Shown here: positions 1 to 7,200 of the stretch, one piece after another | Position numbering within the stretch: position 1 is the first letter of the stretch | Layout: every line of letters starts with the position of its first letter | Source of the DNA: an uncultured Sphingobacteriales bacterium | GTDB taxonomy: Bacteria > Bacteroidota > Bacteroidia > Chitinophagales > Chitinophagaceae | NCBI GenBank assembly: GCA_946479435.1 | Contig: CAMLFX010000099.1 | Coordinates: 1-11,021 of the forward strand | DNA length: 11,021 bases | Reading direction: 5' to 3' | Translations under genes and position numbers: made by a program | Notes under the pieces: generated by a model | What the model saw: only the letters and a program-made list of their open reading frames with translations | What the model was told of the DNA's origin: nothing | Databases searched by the model: none

Positions 1-26
1 CACAGCTTGGGGGCTGTGCTTTTCTT
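1..26. terminator. Hairpin terminator, cut by the window edge
   Basis: CACAGC at 1-6 pairs with GCTGTG at 13-18 around a six-base loop, followed on the plus strand by a T-rich run at 20-26. Read on the minus strand, the same hairpin lies 27 bases after the stop codon of the exported-protein gene ending at 45, so it may terminate that gene. The bases that would form the minus-strand U tract lie outside the window. A bidirectional terminator shared with a plus-strand gene to the left is also possible. Confidence 0.5.
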
Positions 27-44
27 ATATTATTTAAATAGCTT

Positions 45-791
45 TTACTTCATTGCCTCTATTAGCTTCTTCGATATGGCGTTACCAAAATTATCCAGCT
101 TGGCACCATCCACATCTACTTTATACACAAAGGGAGAGTAATTACCTTCTTTATCTTTTGTTCTTTTTATTTTGGGAGAAAGCAGGTTGCAATGCAAATC
201 CAGTTCAAAATTGCAGCCTTTGGTACAAGGCGTTTTGTAAAACGTATATAGCCCTACTACTTCATTCAGCTTCACGCTTATTATCTTCATTTCTACCTTC
301 CAGCCATAAAAACCGCTAAAATTGCAATTGTAAGACTTATCCGCTCCTTTTCTATCTACCGTATTAGTGTGGTATTCTTCCAGGCTAATATCTACCACTT
401 CCAGCACAAGGTCGGTACCCGTAAGATCGGCCATTTTCGAATAGTCGCCATTATTCATATTATCCAATACCTTTTCGTAAATAGCCCTGTCGCGCACACT
501 AAAGCCACTTAGTATGAGACTCTTTTCTATGGCCGAAACAACCTGGTTCTTTTCCGCTTTGGTAAATTCAAGTCCTGAAATACCACTTTCGCCCGATGAT
601 ACATTCCCGTTGCCATTAGGCATCCTGATCAATATAGCGGGATTGGGATTTTGTGCCAACAACGCTTTTAATTGTGGCTTGGTAAATATCTCATCTTTTG
701 TTTTTTCAAAAGTTACGGTAACAGGTCTTCTAAAAGCTTCTGTATAAAATACAGACAGAATGAATAAGGTTACTAATAGGGTCTTCTTCAT
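45..791 (-). CDS. Exported protein of unknown function, possible CsgG-like core
   Basis: A 248-residue protein beginning MKKTLLVTLFILSVFYTEA, a typical Sec signal peptide (basic start, hydrophobic core to about residue 16, cleavage probably near 19), so it should be periplasmic or outside the cell. No lipobox cysteine is seen. The frame stays open for 34 more codons upstream, but those would run back through the terminator at 862-889 and put the signal peptide inside the protein, so the ATG at 791 is chosen. Mature residues 50-135 show a beta strand (PAILIRMP), a helix with an invariant-looking KNQVVSAIEKSL, then GFSVRDRAIYEKVL and TGTDLVLEVVDI. This order resembles the CsgG/TolB-type alpha-beta domain of curli-secretion-like proteins, which is an inference from pattern alone. 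Four cysteines (156, 189, 193, 201) cluster in the C-terminal half and could form disulfides. It is a single gene with its own promoter-like element upstream. Being a real exported protein is fairly sure; the family is not. Confidence 0.8.
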   Translation of the reverse strand: MKKTLLVTLFILSVFYTEAFRRPVTVTFEKTKDEIFTKPQLKALLAQNPNPAILIRMPNGNGNVSSGESGISGLEFTKAEKNQVVSAIEKSLILSGFSVRDRAIYEKVLDNMNNGDYSKMADLTGTDLVLEVVDISLEEYHTNTVDRKGADKSYNCNFSGFYGWKVEMKIISVKLNEVVGLYTFYKTPCTKGCNFELDLHCNLLSPKIKRTKDKEGNYSPFVYKVDVDGAKLDNFGNAISKKLIEAMK

Positions 792-819
792 AATAAGTAG
801 TAGAGGGATATTTGGGCAG

Positions 820-827
820 CAAATATA
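820..827 (-). promoter_or_regulatory. Bacteroidota -7 promoter element
   Basis: The minus strand reads TATATTTG, an exact match to the Bacteroidota -7 consensus TAnnTTTG, 28 bases upstream of the ATG at 791. No exact TTG is seen at the usual -33 distance; only a T-rich stretch around 862-868 lies in that direction. It lies between the preceding gene's terminator and the exported-protein gene, where a promoter is expected. Confidence 0.5.
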
Positions 828-861
828 TAATGGAATATAGTATTTAGATAATGGGGCACAT

Positions 862-889
862 AAAAAAACCGCCTGTAAATAACAGGCGG
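862..889 (-). terminator. Rho-independent terminator
   Basis: CCGCCTGT at 869-876 pairs perfectly with ACAGGCGG at 882-889 around a five-base loop. On the minus strand the eight-base GC-rich stem is followed directly by seven T residues (862-868). It lies 26 bases after the stop of the 79-residue small gene and is its natural terminator. It also shows that the exported-protein gene to the left is a separate transcription unit. Confidence 0.88.
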
Positions 890-915
890 CCAAACTTCTC
901 TCTCTAAAATTTCTT

Positions 916-1155
916 CTAAAGTTCGTTCCAGCTTTGCATCAGGTAGGTTTGTATATTAATTAGTTGATTGTAAAAGTCGTTCACTTTATTATCAACAGTA
1001 TCAAGGTGCGGGTGGTCTTGTATTTCGCTGCGGTATTGTTGTATATACCTGTCGGCAATTCCGGTCAGCCTGTTCACCAACCTGTCTGAAGTCTCCCTGT
1101 GGTAATAAATAACTTGCTGCGATTCCGTCGTAAATAGACTTAGTAATTTTTCCAT
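916..1155 (-). CDS. Small conserved-looking hypothetical protein (79 aa)
   Basis: A 79-residue soluble protein with no signal peptide or membrane segment, starting MEKLLSLFTTESQQVIYYHR. It is rich in charged and polar residues and should be mostly alpha helical, with residues 1-40 and 55-78 as probable helices and a His-Pro turn near 48-49 (DHPHLD). I do not recognise a family. The case that it is real is the ATG start, an amino-acid make-up like that of a folded protein, and a strong terminator directly after its stop. The region upstream is a long AT-rich noncoding gap, and it appears to be monocistronic. It could be a small regulatory or adaptor protein, but nothing in the sequence shows that. 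Confidence 0.6.
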   Translation of the reverse strand: MEKLLSLFTTESQQVIYYHRETSDRLVNRLTGIADRYIQQYRSEIQDHPHLDTVDNKVNDFYNQLINIQTYLMQSWNEL

Positions 1156-1194
1156 AAACAGAGTACGTTTGGTGGTGTTTTAGTAATGGATATA

Positions 1195-1216
1195 ATTTGC
1201 TAATGATTTGTTAATG
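1195..1216. repeat. 11-bp tandem repeat in AT-rich gap
   Basis: Two direct copies, ATTTGCTAATG (1195-1205) and ATTTGTTAATG (1206-1216), differ at one base. A weaker third match (TTTTAGTAATG, 8 of 11) begins about 18 bases earlier. The repeat lies in a stretch (1191-1270) that is about 81 percent A+T. It may be a regulator-binding repeat for the small gene starting at 1155, or an easily melted element next to the DnaA-like boxes at 1273-1298. Confidence 0.5.
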
Positions 1217-1272
1217 AAAAAATAAATAAAATTTTCAGGAACAATAAATGACTTTAGTCACATTTTCATTAA

Positions 1273-1298
1273 TGTGGAAAAAAACGCATTTATCCACA
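1273..1298. promoter_or_regulatory. Pair of inverted DnaA-box-like 9-mers
   Basis: The plus strand at 1290-1298 reads TTATCCACA, an exact match to the classical DnaA box. The minus strand at 1281-1273 reads TTTTCCACA, a common one-mismatch variant. The two are inverted and 8 bases apart. They lie in the longest gap between genes in the window (1156-1392, 237 bases), beside 80 bases of about 81 percent A+T with tandem repeats, and next to a small hairpin (CACATT 1259-1264, AATGTG 1271-1276). DnaA binding is an inference. The flanking genes are on the same strand, so there is no strand switch of the kind often seen at an origin, and other DnaA boxes are lacking nearby. I see no gene in the rest of the gap. 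Confidence 0.35.
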
Positions 1299-1392
1299 TA
1301 CCCAGTAATAAGCCCCAAAACGTGAAACTACAGCCCGAACGGCCATGTTATTCTGTAAACAAGCAGTTAAGCAACGAAGAGAAAAAAGGGAA

Positions 1393-1593
1393 CTAACGGA
1401 AAAGCTCGGTGAATTTTAAGTGCATTTTGCTGTCGCGTATATTATTATCCAGCAGCCAGCGGCGAAACGACCCTATATTGGGCGGGCAATATTGTACTAT
1501 CCTGCCGTTATTAAGCGTTAAAATGAAGGTATCTACACTCAGTATAAATGAGCGGAGTTCTTCTGCACTATAAGAAAATTTTTGAAGCAACAT
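1393..1593 (-). CDS. Small hypothetical protein (66 aa)
   Basis: A 66-residue soluble protein from an ATG at 1593. It has an N-terminal helix (YSAEELRSFI), two predicted beta strands (FILTLNNGRIVQYCP) and a C-terminal helix with FRRWLLDNNIRD, where an aromatic-basic-Trp-Leu-Leu pattern suggests a packed core. This looks like a small folded protein rather than a chance frame, and similar short ORFs are common in Bacteroidota, but I cannot name a family. No clear promoter or terminator flanks it; a TACTTTCG sequence on the minus strand at 1625-1632 is one base off the -7 consensus. The chance of a false ORF is real at this length. Confidence 0.5.
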   Translation of the reverse strand: MLLQKFSYSAEELRSFILSVDTFILTLNNGRIVQYCPPNIGSFRRWLLDNNIRDSKMHLKFTELFR

Positions 1594-1690
1594 AACAAGA
1601 CACAGGTTTCACTCCCGTCAATTACGAAAGTACTACAGCAACTCAATATAGAGTAGTTATCAAGACGTTAAGCATGGAATTAATTTTCCA

Positions 1691-2362
1691 TCAAAGCCTC
1701 ATATCGTATTTATTTCTATTTTCCGGCAGCACAATAAGGGGTATCAACCCTTTAAAATAATTCAGGAAAGCTTGTTTTAGATAGAACGATGCAGGGGTTT
1801 TAAACTGCACTACATCCATAGTTATTTTATCCCGCCCATAAAATTGTACATTTTGGCTTAGCTGCGTTTGCATACTCTTCTTTTGCAGCGGGGTTATGGG
1901 CTTAAAGTTATAGCCATCCAGATCTATATCGTGTCTTCCATATATAGTAATGGGTCTATTGGGCGTAATGCGAAAATATTCATGCCTGTCGAAGGAGTCG
2001 GCCAGGTATTTATCGTTTTGTTGCAGCAGCGTATCATAATATCCTTTCACCCTATTCCGTACACTATCAGCCATATATCTTTCTATATATTCGTCGGTGG
2101 GCCTGAAATCCGTATTGCTTACCACAATGCCCGATCCGCCATTGTAAAACGATACGCCCAGTGTTTGTTCCACATCGCGCCTTAGCACATATATGGGTGT
2201 GTTTGTGGTATTGGTAATACGTAGCCTGACTGTAATGAACGCTTTGCTATACGGGCAGGAAAATGCGGTATCAATTTCTACTTTAATTTTTTCAGGTGGC
2301 TGTGCCGAAGCGCATTGCGTAGTTACCAGCAGGCAAATAAGTACTTTTAATATTTTTAGCAT
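1691..2362 (-). CDS. Exported protein of unknown function (223 aa)
   Basis: The first 20 residues (MLKILKVLICLLVTTQCASA) form a Sec signal peptide, with cleavage likely after ASA and a mature start at Gln21. Cys17 is preceded by Gln, which does not fit a lipobox, so a lipoprotein is unlikely. Mature residues 25-75 are predicted beta strands (KVEIDTAF, FITVRLRITNTTNTPIYVL), reading like an immunoglobulin-type domain with a conserved-looking TNTTNTPIYV motif. The central part is charged and helical (residues 90-130), followed by more strands and an amphipathic C-terminus with FYLKQAFLNYFKGLIPLIVL. The ATG follows the TAA of the SDR gene with no intervening base, so translation is probably coupled and the two form an operon. 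I do not recognise a family. No terminator with a U tract is seen after it. Confidence 0.78.
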   Translation of the reverse strand: MLKILKVLICLLVTTQCASAQPPEKIKVEIDTAFSCPYSKAFITVRLRITNTTNTPIYVLRRDVEQTLGVSFYNGGSGIVVSNTDFRPTDEYIERYMADSVRNRVKGYYDTLLQQNDKYLADSFDRHEYFRITPNRPITIYGRHDIDLDGYNFKPITPLQKKSMQTQLSQNVQFYGRDKITMDVVQFKTPASFYLKQAFLNYFKGLIPLIVLPENRNKYDMRL

Positions 2363-3043
2363 TTACTTTTTCTGCACCCCCTCGTGCTGTGCCATTTCCA
2401 CCATATCTTTTACTGTTACTATTTTTTTACTATAACCATGTACAGCCACGTGTATCATTGCCAGCCCTACCTCTTTCAGTGTGCACGCGGCCGATGGCAT
2501 TACCGTTCGCAATGCAGGGTATAGCCAGCCAATATATTTATATAGCGGGTTAGTATTCCGCATACCGCTGGTAGGCTTCATTATACCCGGGCGAAAGGCA
2601 TATACATCTTTAAAAGGCAGTTTCATCAGGTCGTTCTCGGTCTTACCTTTTACTCTTGCCCACATGCTTTTGCCTTTTTCCGTACTATCTGTACCTGTGC
2701 CCGATACATATATAAACGTCATTTGCGGGCTATGCAGCGCCATAAGCCTGGCTGCACCCATAGTCAGATCGTAGGTAAGCTTTGTATATACCTCTTCACT
2801 TTTACCCAGCGATGTAACACCCAGGCAAAAGAAACAGGCATCGTAACCGGAAAAATGGTGCGCAATGGGCTCCAGATTCATGAAATCTTTATGTAGCACT
2901 TCCTTTAGCTTAGGGTGGTTAAGGCCACTTGGCCTGCGCCCTATTACCAGCACTTCGCTCACCTGGGGGTTGTTCAGGCATTCCATAGCTACCCCCTCAC
3001 CTACCATGCCACTTGCACCGGTCACTATTACTTTTATGCTCAT
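2363..3043 (-). CDS. NAD(P)-binding SDR-type epimerase/dehydratase-like protein
   Basis: A 226-residue Rossmann-fold protein of the atypical or extended short-chain dehydrogenase group (NAD-dependent epimerase/dehydratase-like, related in layout to YbjT and TIP30-type proteins). The nucleotide-binding glycine motif TGASGMVG is at 8-15, directly after the first beta strand (IKVIV). VLVIGRRPSG (31-40) supplies the basic residues that often favour NADP. ACFFCLGVTS (69-78) is the fourth strand, and FIYVSGTGTD (110-119) holds the active-site Ser region. The usual catalytic YxxxK appears as W128-A-R-V-K132, so the Lys is kept but the Tyr is Trp. I recall WARVKGKTE as typical of this Bacteroidota subgroup rather than a mutation. 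The substrate is unknown and it may be a binding or regulatory protein rather than an oxidoreductase. It is first in a unit with the exported-protein gene directly downstream, and divergent from the DUF3830 gene. Confidence 0.88.
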   Translation of the reverse strand: MSIKVIVTGASGMVGEGVAMECLNNPQVSEVLVIGRRPSGLNHPKLKEVLHKDFMNLEPIAHHFSGYDACFFCLGVTSLGKSEEVYTKLTYDLTMGAARLMALHSPQMTFIYVSGTGTDSTEKGKSMWARVKGKTENDLMKLPFKDVYAFRPGIMKPTSGMRNTNPLYKYIGWLYPALRTVMPSAACTLKEVGLAMIHVAVHGYSKKIVTVKDMVEMAQHEGVQKK

Positions 3044-3049
3044 ACCCTA

Positions 3050-3057
3050 TAAAGTTA
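3050..3057 (-). promoter_or_regulatory. Possible -7 element for the SDR gene
   Basis: TAACTTTA on the minus strand differs from TAnnTTTG only at the last base and ends 6 bases before the ATG at 3043. No TTG at -33 distance is seen. The very short leader it would give makes the call weak, but the 86-base divergent gap must hold promoters for both sides. Confidence 0.25.
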
Positions 3058-3082
3058 CGCTAGTTTCTTTACGCCTAGCCGT

Positions 3083-3114
3083 TTGTCTTCCTTCGTAAAA
3101 AGCAATTACCTTGC
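3083..3114 (+). promoter_or_regulatory. Promoter of the DUF3830 gene
   Basis: TTG at 3083-3085 is followed after 21 bases by TACCTTGC at 3107-3114. This is the Bacteroidota TTG(-33)/TAnnTTTG(-7) layout with one T missing from the common TACCTTTGC form. Transcription from it would begin near 3120, leaving about 10 untranslated bases before the ATG at 3130. That makes the upstream TTG at 3121 unlikely as the start codon. Confidence 0.45.
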
Positions 3115-3129
3115 CGCAAATTGAAAACA

Positions 3130-3546
3130 ATGACCGGGTTTACAATAACTACCCCCAATAACACTATCATAAGATTCCGATTTTATAACGAAGATGCCCC
3201 TGTTACTTGCAAAGCTTTTGCTGCATTGCTACCATTTACGCGCAGTTTTATACATGCACGCGTATCAGGACAGGAAATATGGATAGACACCGCACCGACG
3301 CTGGACATTATACAAGAGAACGCCTCGGTAATGACCACACCGGGCGAGGTGGTATATGGGCCATTAAAACCTGCACGCGTCAGCACATCCAATTGCATGG
3401 GTATATATTATGGCCAGGGCAAGGGTGTAGATGCCTGCAATATCTTTGCAAAGGTTTTTGATGAAGACAAAGAATTGCTGCTGTCTTTAGGCAATGATAT
3501 TTGGCAAAATGGTATGCAGGAACTGACCATAGCCGCGTTCGATTAA
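3130..3546 (+). CDS. DUF3830 family cyclophilin-like protein
   Basis: A 138-residue cytoplasmic protein matching the DUF3830 pattern, a small beta-barrel family related to the cyclophilin-like fold. The family hallmarks appear in order: an acidic-Ala-Pro helix start with EDAPVTCKAFAALLPF (21-36), the strand IHARVSGQEIWI (41-52), the PGEVVYGP segment (71-78) where the family reads PGE followed by a hydrophobic strand, GIYYGQGKG (91-99), and NIFAKVFDEDKELLLSLGN (104-122) near the C-terminus. The biochemical role of the family is unknown; peptidyl-prolyl isomerase activity should not be assumed. The frame has a TTG three codons earlier (3121), but the ATG at 3130 fits the promoter better. The methyltransferase gene follows after 34 bases on the same strand and may be co-transcribed. 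Confidence 0.85.
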   Translation: MTGFTITTPNNTIIRFRFYNEDAPVTCKAFAALLPFTRSFIHARVSGQEIWIDTAPTLDIIQENASVMTTPGEVVYGPLKPARVSTSNCMGIYYGQGKGVDACNIFAKVFDEDKELLLSLGNDIWQNGMQELTIAAFD

Positions 3547-3549
3547 CAC

Positions 3550-3576
3550 TTGCACCAAACGGGTGTTGTATCTTTA
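3550..3576 (+). promoter_or_regulatory. Possible internal promoter for the methyltransferase
   Basis: TTG at 3550-3552 and TATCTTTA at 3569-3576 are 16 bases apart, one base short of the usual TTG-N17-23-TAnnTTTG spacing and with one mismatch at the last -7 base. It lies in the 34-base gap after the DUF3830 stop codon. It could give the methyltransferase its own transcript with an almost leaderless start, or be chance. Confidence 0.3.
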
Positions 3577-3580
3577 ACTT

Positions 3581-4213
3581 ATGGATATCACCAAAAACAC
3601 CGTCGATGTTTTCAATAAAAATGCAGCTTTATACCAAGACAAGTTTATGAATGTAGACTCGTACAGTAATTCGCTGGATATGTTTTGCAATAATATTGAA
3701 AATGCAAATGCAGCTGTACTCGATGTGGCCTGCGGACCCGGTAACCTCACCCAATACCTGCTAAACAAAAATCCTTCATATAAAATACTAGGTATCGATC
3801 TGGCAGAAGCCATGCTAACCTTAGCAAAAGCCAACAATCCTAATGCCGATTTCAAAATAATGGATGGCAGGGATATACTTGCGCTTGGCACAAAATACGA
3901 TGCTATCGTATCAGGATTTTGTTTCCCTTATTTTTCAAAAGAAGAAGCTATACAGTTTATTGCAGATAGTACTGCTATATTACTGCCTAATGGCGCATTG
4001 TACCTTAGTACAATGGAAGATGACTATAGTAATTCAGGAATGGTGCGCTCCAGCTCTGGCGATGAGGCATATATGTACTATCACCAAGCCGATTACCTCA
4101 CCGAAGCTTTACTGGCGAATGGTTTTGAAATAATAGATATTGCCCGGCAAGATTATACTCACAATAATAAAAACGAAACCGACCTGATCATAGTGGCGAA
4201 AAAAGCTGCGTAA
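3581..4213 (+). CDS. Class I SAM-dependent methyltransferase
   Basis: A 210-residue soluble protein with the seven-stranded Rossmann-like methyltransferase fold. Motif I is VLDVACGPGN (46-55), the glycine-rich loop that binds S-adenosylmethionine. The acidic residue at the end of strand 2 is Asp73 in LGIDLAEAM, which contacts the ribose hydroxyls. MDGRD at 94-98 corresponds to the adenine-contacting loop, and YDAIVSGFCFPYF (106-118) is the motif IV strand. The C-terminal half has the usual helix and LLPNGALYLST (134-144) strand of ubiquinone/Methyltransf_25-type enzymes. The substrate cannot be read from the sequence; a small molecule is the usual case for this compact form without a substrate-binding insert. 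The ATG at 3581 has a -7-like element directly before it. The gene is convergent with the PAS kinase and the stop codons are 10 bases apart with no clear terminator. Confidence 0.9.
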   Translation: MDITKNTVDVFNKNAALYQDKFMNVDSYSNSLDMFCNNIENANAAVLDVACGPGNLTQYLLNKNPSYKILGIDLAEAMLTLAKANNPNADFKIMDGRDILALGTKYDAIVSGFCFPYFSKEEAIQFIADSTAILLPNGALYLSTMEDDYSNSGMVRSSSGDEAYMYYHQADYLTEALLANGFEIIDIARQDYTHNNKNETDLIIVAKKAA

Positions 4214-4223
4214 TAATTGGGCA

Positions 4224-7200
4224 TTATCCTCTTGCCGTTGGTAATAATATGTGAAATGATGCGCCTTCACCTTCTATGCCATGCGCAAATATATCACCGC
4301 TGTGGTTCAGCATTATTTTTTTACACAACGCAAGGCCTATACCTGTACCGGGGTATGCTTCCCGTGTGTTCAACCTGCGGAACATAATGAATATCTGTTC
4401 GGCAAATACAGGATCGAAGCCAATACCATTATCGCGCACAATTATCTCGCAGTATGGCCAACTCGCATTCAGTTGCGGGTAGTGCAGTACTTCCTGCGGT
4501 GTAAGCGTTTTACAAGTTATATGTATATAGGAGCCGGGCGTAAAGTGCGAGAATTTTACGGCATTACCTACCAGGTTGTAAAACAACTGGTTCATTTGTA
4601 CAGGTATGCCTACTACATTGGGCAGCCTGTCAGCTACAAACTCAATATGCTTCTCAGCTATTGCCATTTCAAAGTCGCCGCGTATATCTTCTATTATCTT
4701 GTTAAGGTCAGTATCTACAAAGTCTTCTTCTTTGCGCCGTAGTTTGCTAAATGCCAGTATTTCTTTTACCAGTGTACTCATGCGCCCTGCCGCTGCCGAT
4801 ATACGGTCGAGGTAGCTTTTGCTTTCCTGGCTTAGCTCTTCACTGCTTTTGCTTTGCAGTATATCGGTAAACATGCGTATTTTTCTTAGCGGCTCCTGCA
4901 GGTCGTGGCTGGCCACATAGGCATATTGCTCCAGGTTAGCATTTACACGTTCAAGGTCGGCCATGGCGGTTTGCAATTCCTGCGTTTGCCTGTCCACCAA
5001 TTTTTCCAGTTCGCGCTGTGTAGCCAATTGCAGGGTCACATCCTGCGCCTTACCTGTCATACGCACCGGGCGGCCTTCTTCATCAAACACAACCTTTCCT
5101 TTGGCGTGCAACACGCGTTCTTCACCTGTTTTCCTGTTTATTACTGTATATTCTTCGTCGTACTCGCCATGGCTATCGGGCTGCAACGCGCGCTCTATTG
5201 ATAACCGCACCCTGTTTTGGTCTTTAGGGTGTACCGATGATATATCTTGCTCCAGGCTAGGCGTATCTTCATCTATACCAAACCACTGCTGCATACGCTC
5301 CGATAAAGTGGTGATACCCGTTTGCGGGTCAAGCGACCATGTACCCAGTTCGGCCAGCTCTACCGCGGTGTGCAGCCTTTCTTCTATATTTCTTTCTGCC
5401 TCACGCGCCGTTACCTGTTCAGTTATATCTACGGCCATGTTCAATATCGCATACACTTTGCCATACGAGTCGAACAATGGCTTATAGGTAAAGTTGAAAT
5501 AGAACGATTGTAATGCCCCATCTACCACCAGGTTGGCCCTTTGTTCAGGGGTATGGTAAACTACACCTGTTGTATATACTTTATCCAGCAAGTCGAGGAA
5601 CGGTTGCCCCTGCAATTCAGGCAATGCTTCTGCCAATGGCTTACCAACTACGCTATTGTCTTTACCCCAAAGGCGTACCATAGCGTCGTTGGCCATAGTT
5701 ATAGTAAGGTTGCGGCCGGTATATACTGCGGTTGCAATAGGTGCATCGGCCAACAGATTTTTAAAGCGCTGCTCGTTTTCCTTAATGTCTTTTTGAGCGG
5801 CTACCAGCTCCGTTACTTCAGTGCCTACTACTATTATACTTTTACGGTTTATGCCTTGCTGCTGTATAGGAGAGAATACAAAGTTAAAATAACAATGCTC
5901 CAGTCTCCTGTCGCGATACACAAGTGCCTCCAGTTCGTAGCCGTTTTTTGCTTTATTGCTCTCATAGGTTTCCTCCAGCAGCTCGGCAAAGGGTTGCCCA
6001 GTTATCTGTGGTATTGCTTTCAGCAGTGGCCTGTCAATAATACTCCGGTCCGCACCCAGTATCTGCAACATGTAGTCGTTGGCAGTTTCCAACAGGAAGT
6101 TTTCTCCCGTAAATATACCAATGGCTACTGGTGCCTGCATTACCAGGTTACTGAAACGTGTTTCTATATCTCTCAGCGCATCTTGCACCACTTGCTCTTG
6201 CCTCAAGTCGCGCATGGTTGCTCCACGCCCAACCTGTACTTTAGTTACAGGGTCGTATAGCAAAACGGTATTGGCATAACATGGTATTTCTTCGCCTGTG
6301 GCTGTATGGCGCAGGTTTACTTTGCCCGACCAGTACCCATTTCTGCTGAGCGATGGCAGTACTATTTTATTTACTCTGTCCAGCTCTGCGGCAGTATAAA
6401 AATCTCTTGTATTAAGGGTGGCTATATCAACATCAAGCGGCAGGCCAAGCAATGTTTTACCGGCGTTATTCATATAGGTTACCTGCCCGTCATTATTGGC
6501 TATAGCAATATATTCGGTGCTATTGTCTATTAGCGATAGCATTTTATGCTGCTCGGTACGTGCCTCAACCTCAGGAGTAATATCCTGCACAACACCTGAA
6601 TATATTTCAGGTTGCCCCTCACCTTTTTGTATGTATTTGCAGGAAACTTTTACCCAATGTATGCTGCCATCATCCCATACAAACCTTACAGTATATTCTA
6701 AACGCCCAGTTTTATGTGCATTGTCAAAAGCCTGTTTACGAAGTGCTTTATCATCGGGGTGTATATGTTCTACAAATACTTTGTGACCAAGGTTGCTTGT
6801 ACTGGTACCGGTAAGTATTCTCGAAAATGCCGCGTTGTAGGCTATTGCGCCGGTATCAGCGTTTAAATTGAAAGTACCGAGGTTACTGCTTTCCACAGCG
6901 AGAGCCAGTTGCTCAGCCGCAAGAGCAGCTTCCTCTTTTTTGGTTTCCAGTTCTGTAATATCAAGTGTTGTACCCGAAAACCGGTATGCCTTGCTCATTT
7001 CATCGAAATAAGCCTTACCCTTGCATAGCAGCCAGCGCAACTTATGGTCTTCCACACCTATTACCCTGAAGCGCTCTTCGTATTGGCCATCGTTTACACC
7101 TGCAATCGCTTGTTGCACACTCCTATCTACCCTTTCCCTATCGGCAGGGTGTATGTAGTCAATAACCTGCCTGTAATTAATGTCTATGTTGTGAAATATT

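Noticed and set aside
792..893. N-terminal extension of the exported protein by 34 codons
   Set aside because: It would place translation through the terminator hairpin and the promoter element, and bury the signal peptide inside the protein.
1674..1691. Inverted repeat ATGGAA/TTCCAT at the stop codon of the exported-protein gene
   Set aside because: Only six A+T-rich pairs, no T run after it, and it overlaps the stop codon. Not a convincing terminator.
3545..3567. Short hairpin (AACAC/GTGTT, CACC/GGTG) between the DUF3830 and methyltransferase genes
   Set aside because: The stems are short and interrupted and no T run follows, so it is not called a terminator.
4212..4227. Weak ATAAT/ATTAT hairpin between the convergent methyltransferase and kinase stops
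   Set aside because: Five A/T pairs only and no U tract; likely chance in a 10-base gap.
4281..6786. Several plus-strand open frames of 60 to 239 codons opposite the large kinase
   Set aside because: They lie wholly inside a well-supported kinase reading frame on the other strand and their products show no domain pattern, with many Cys, Tyr and low-complexity stretches typical of antisense frames.
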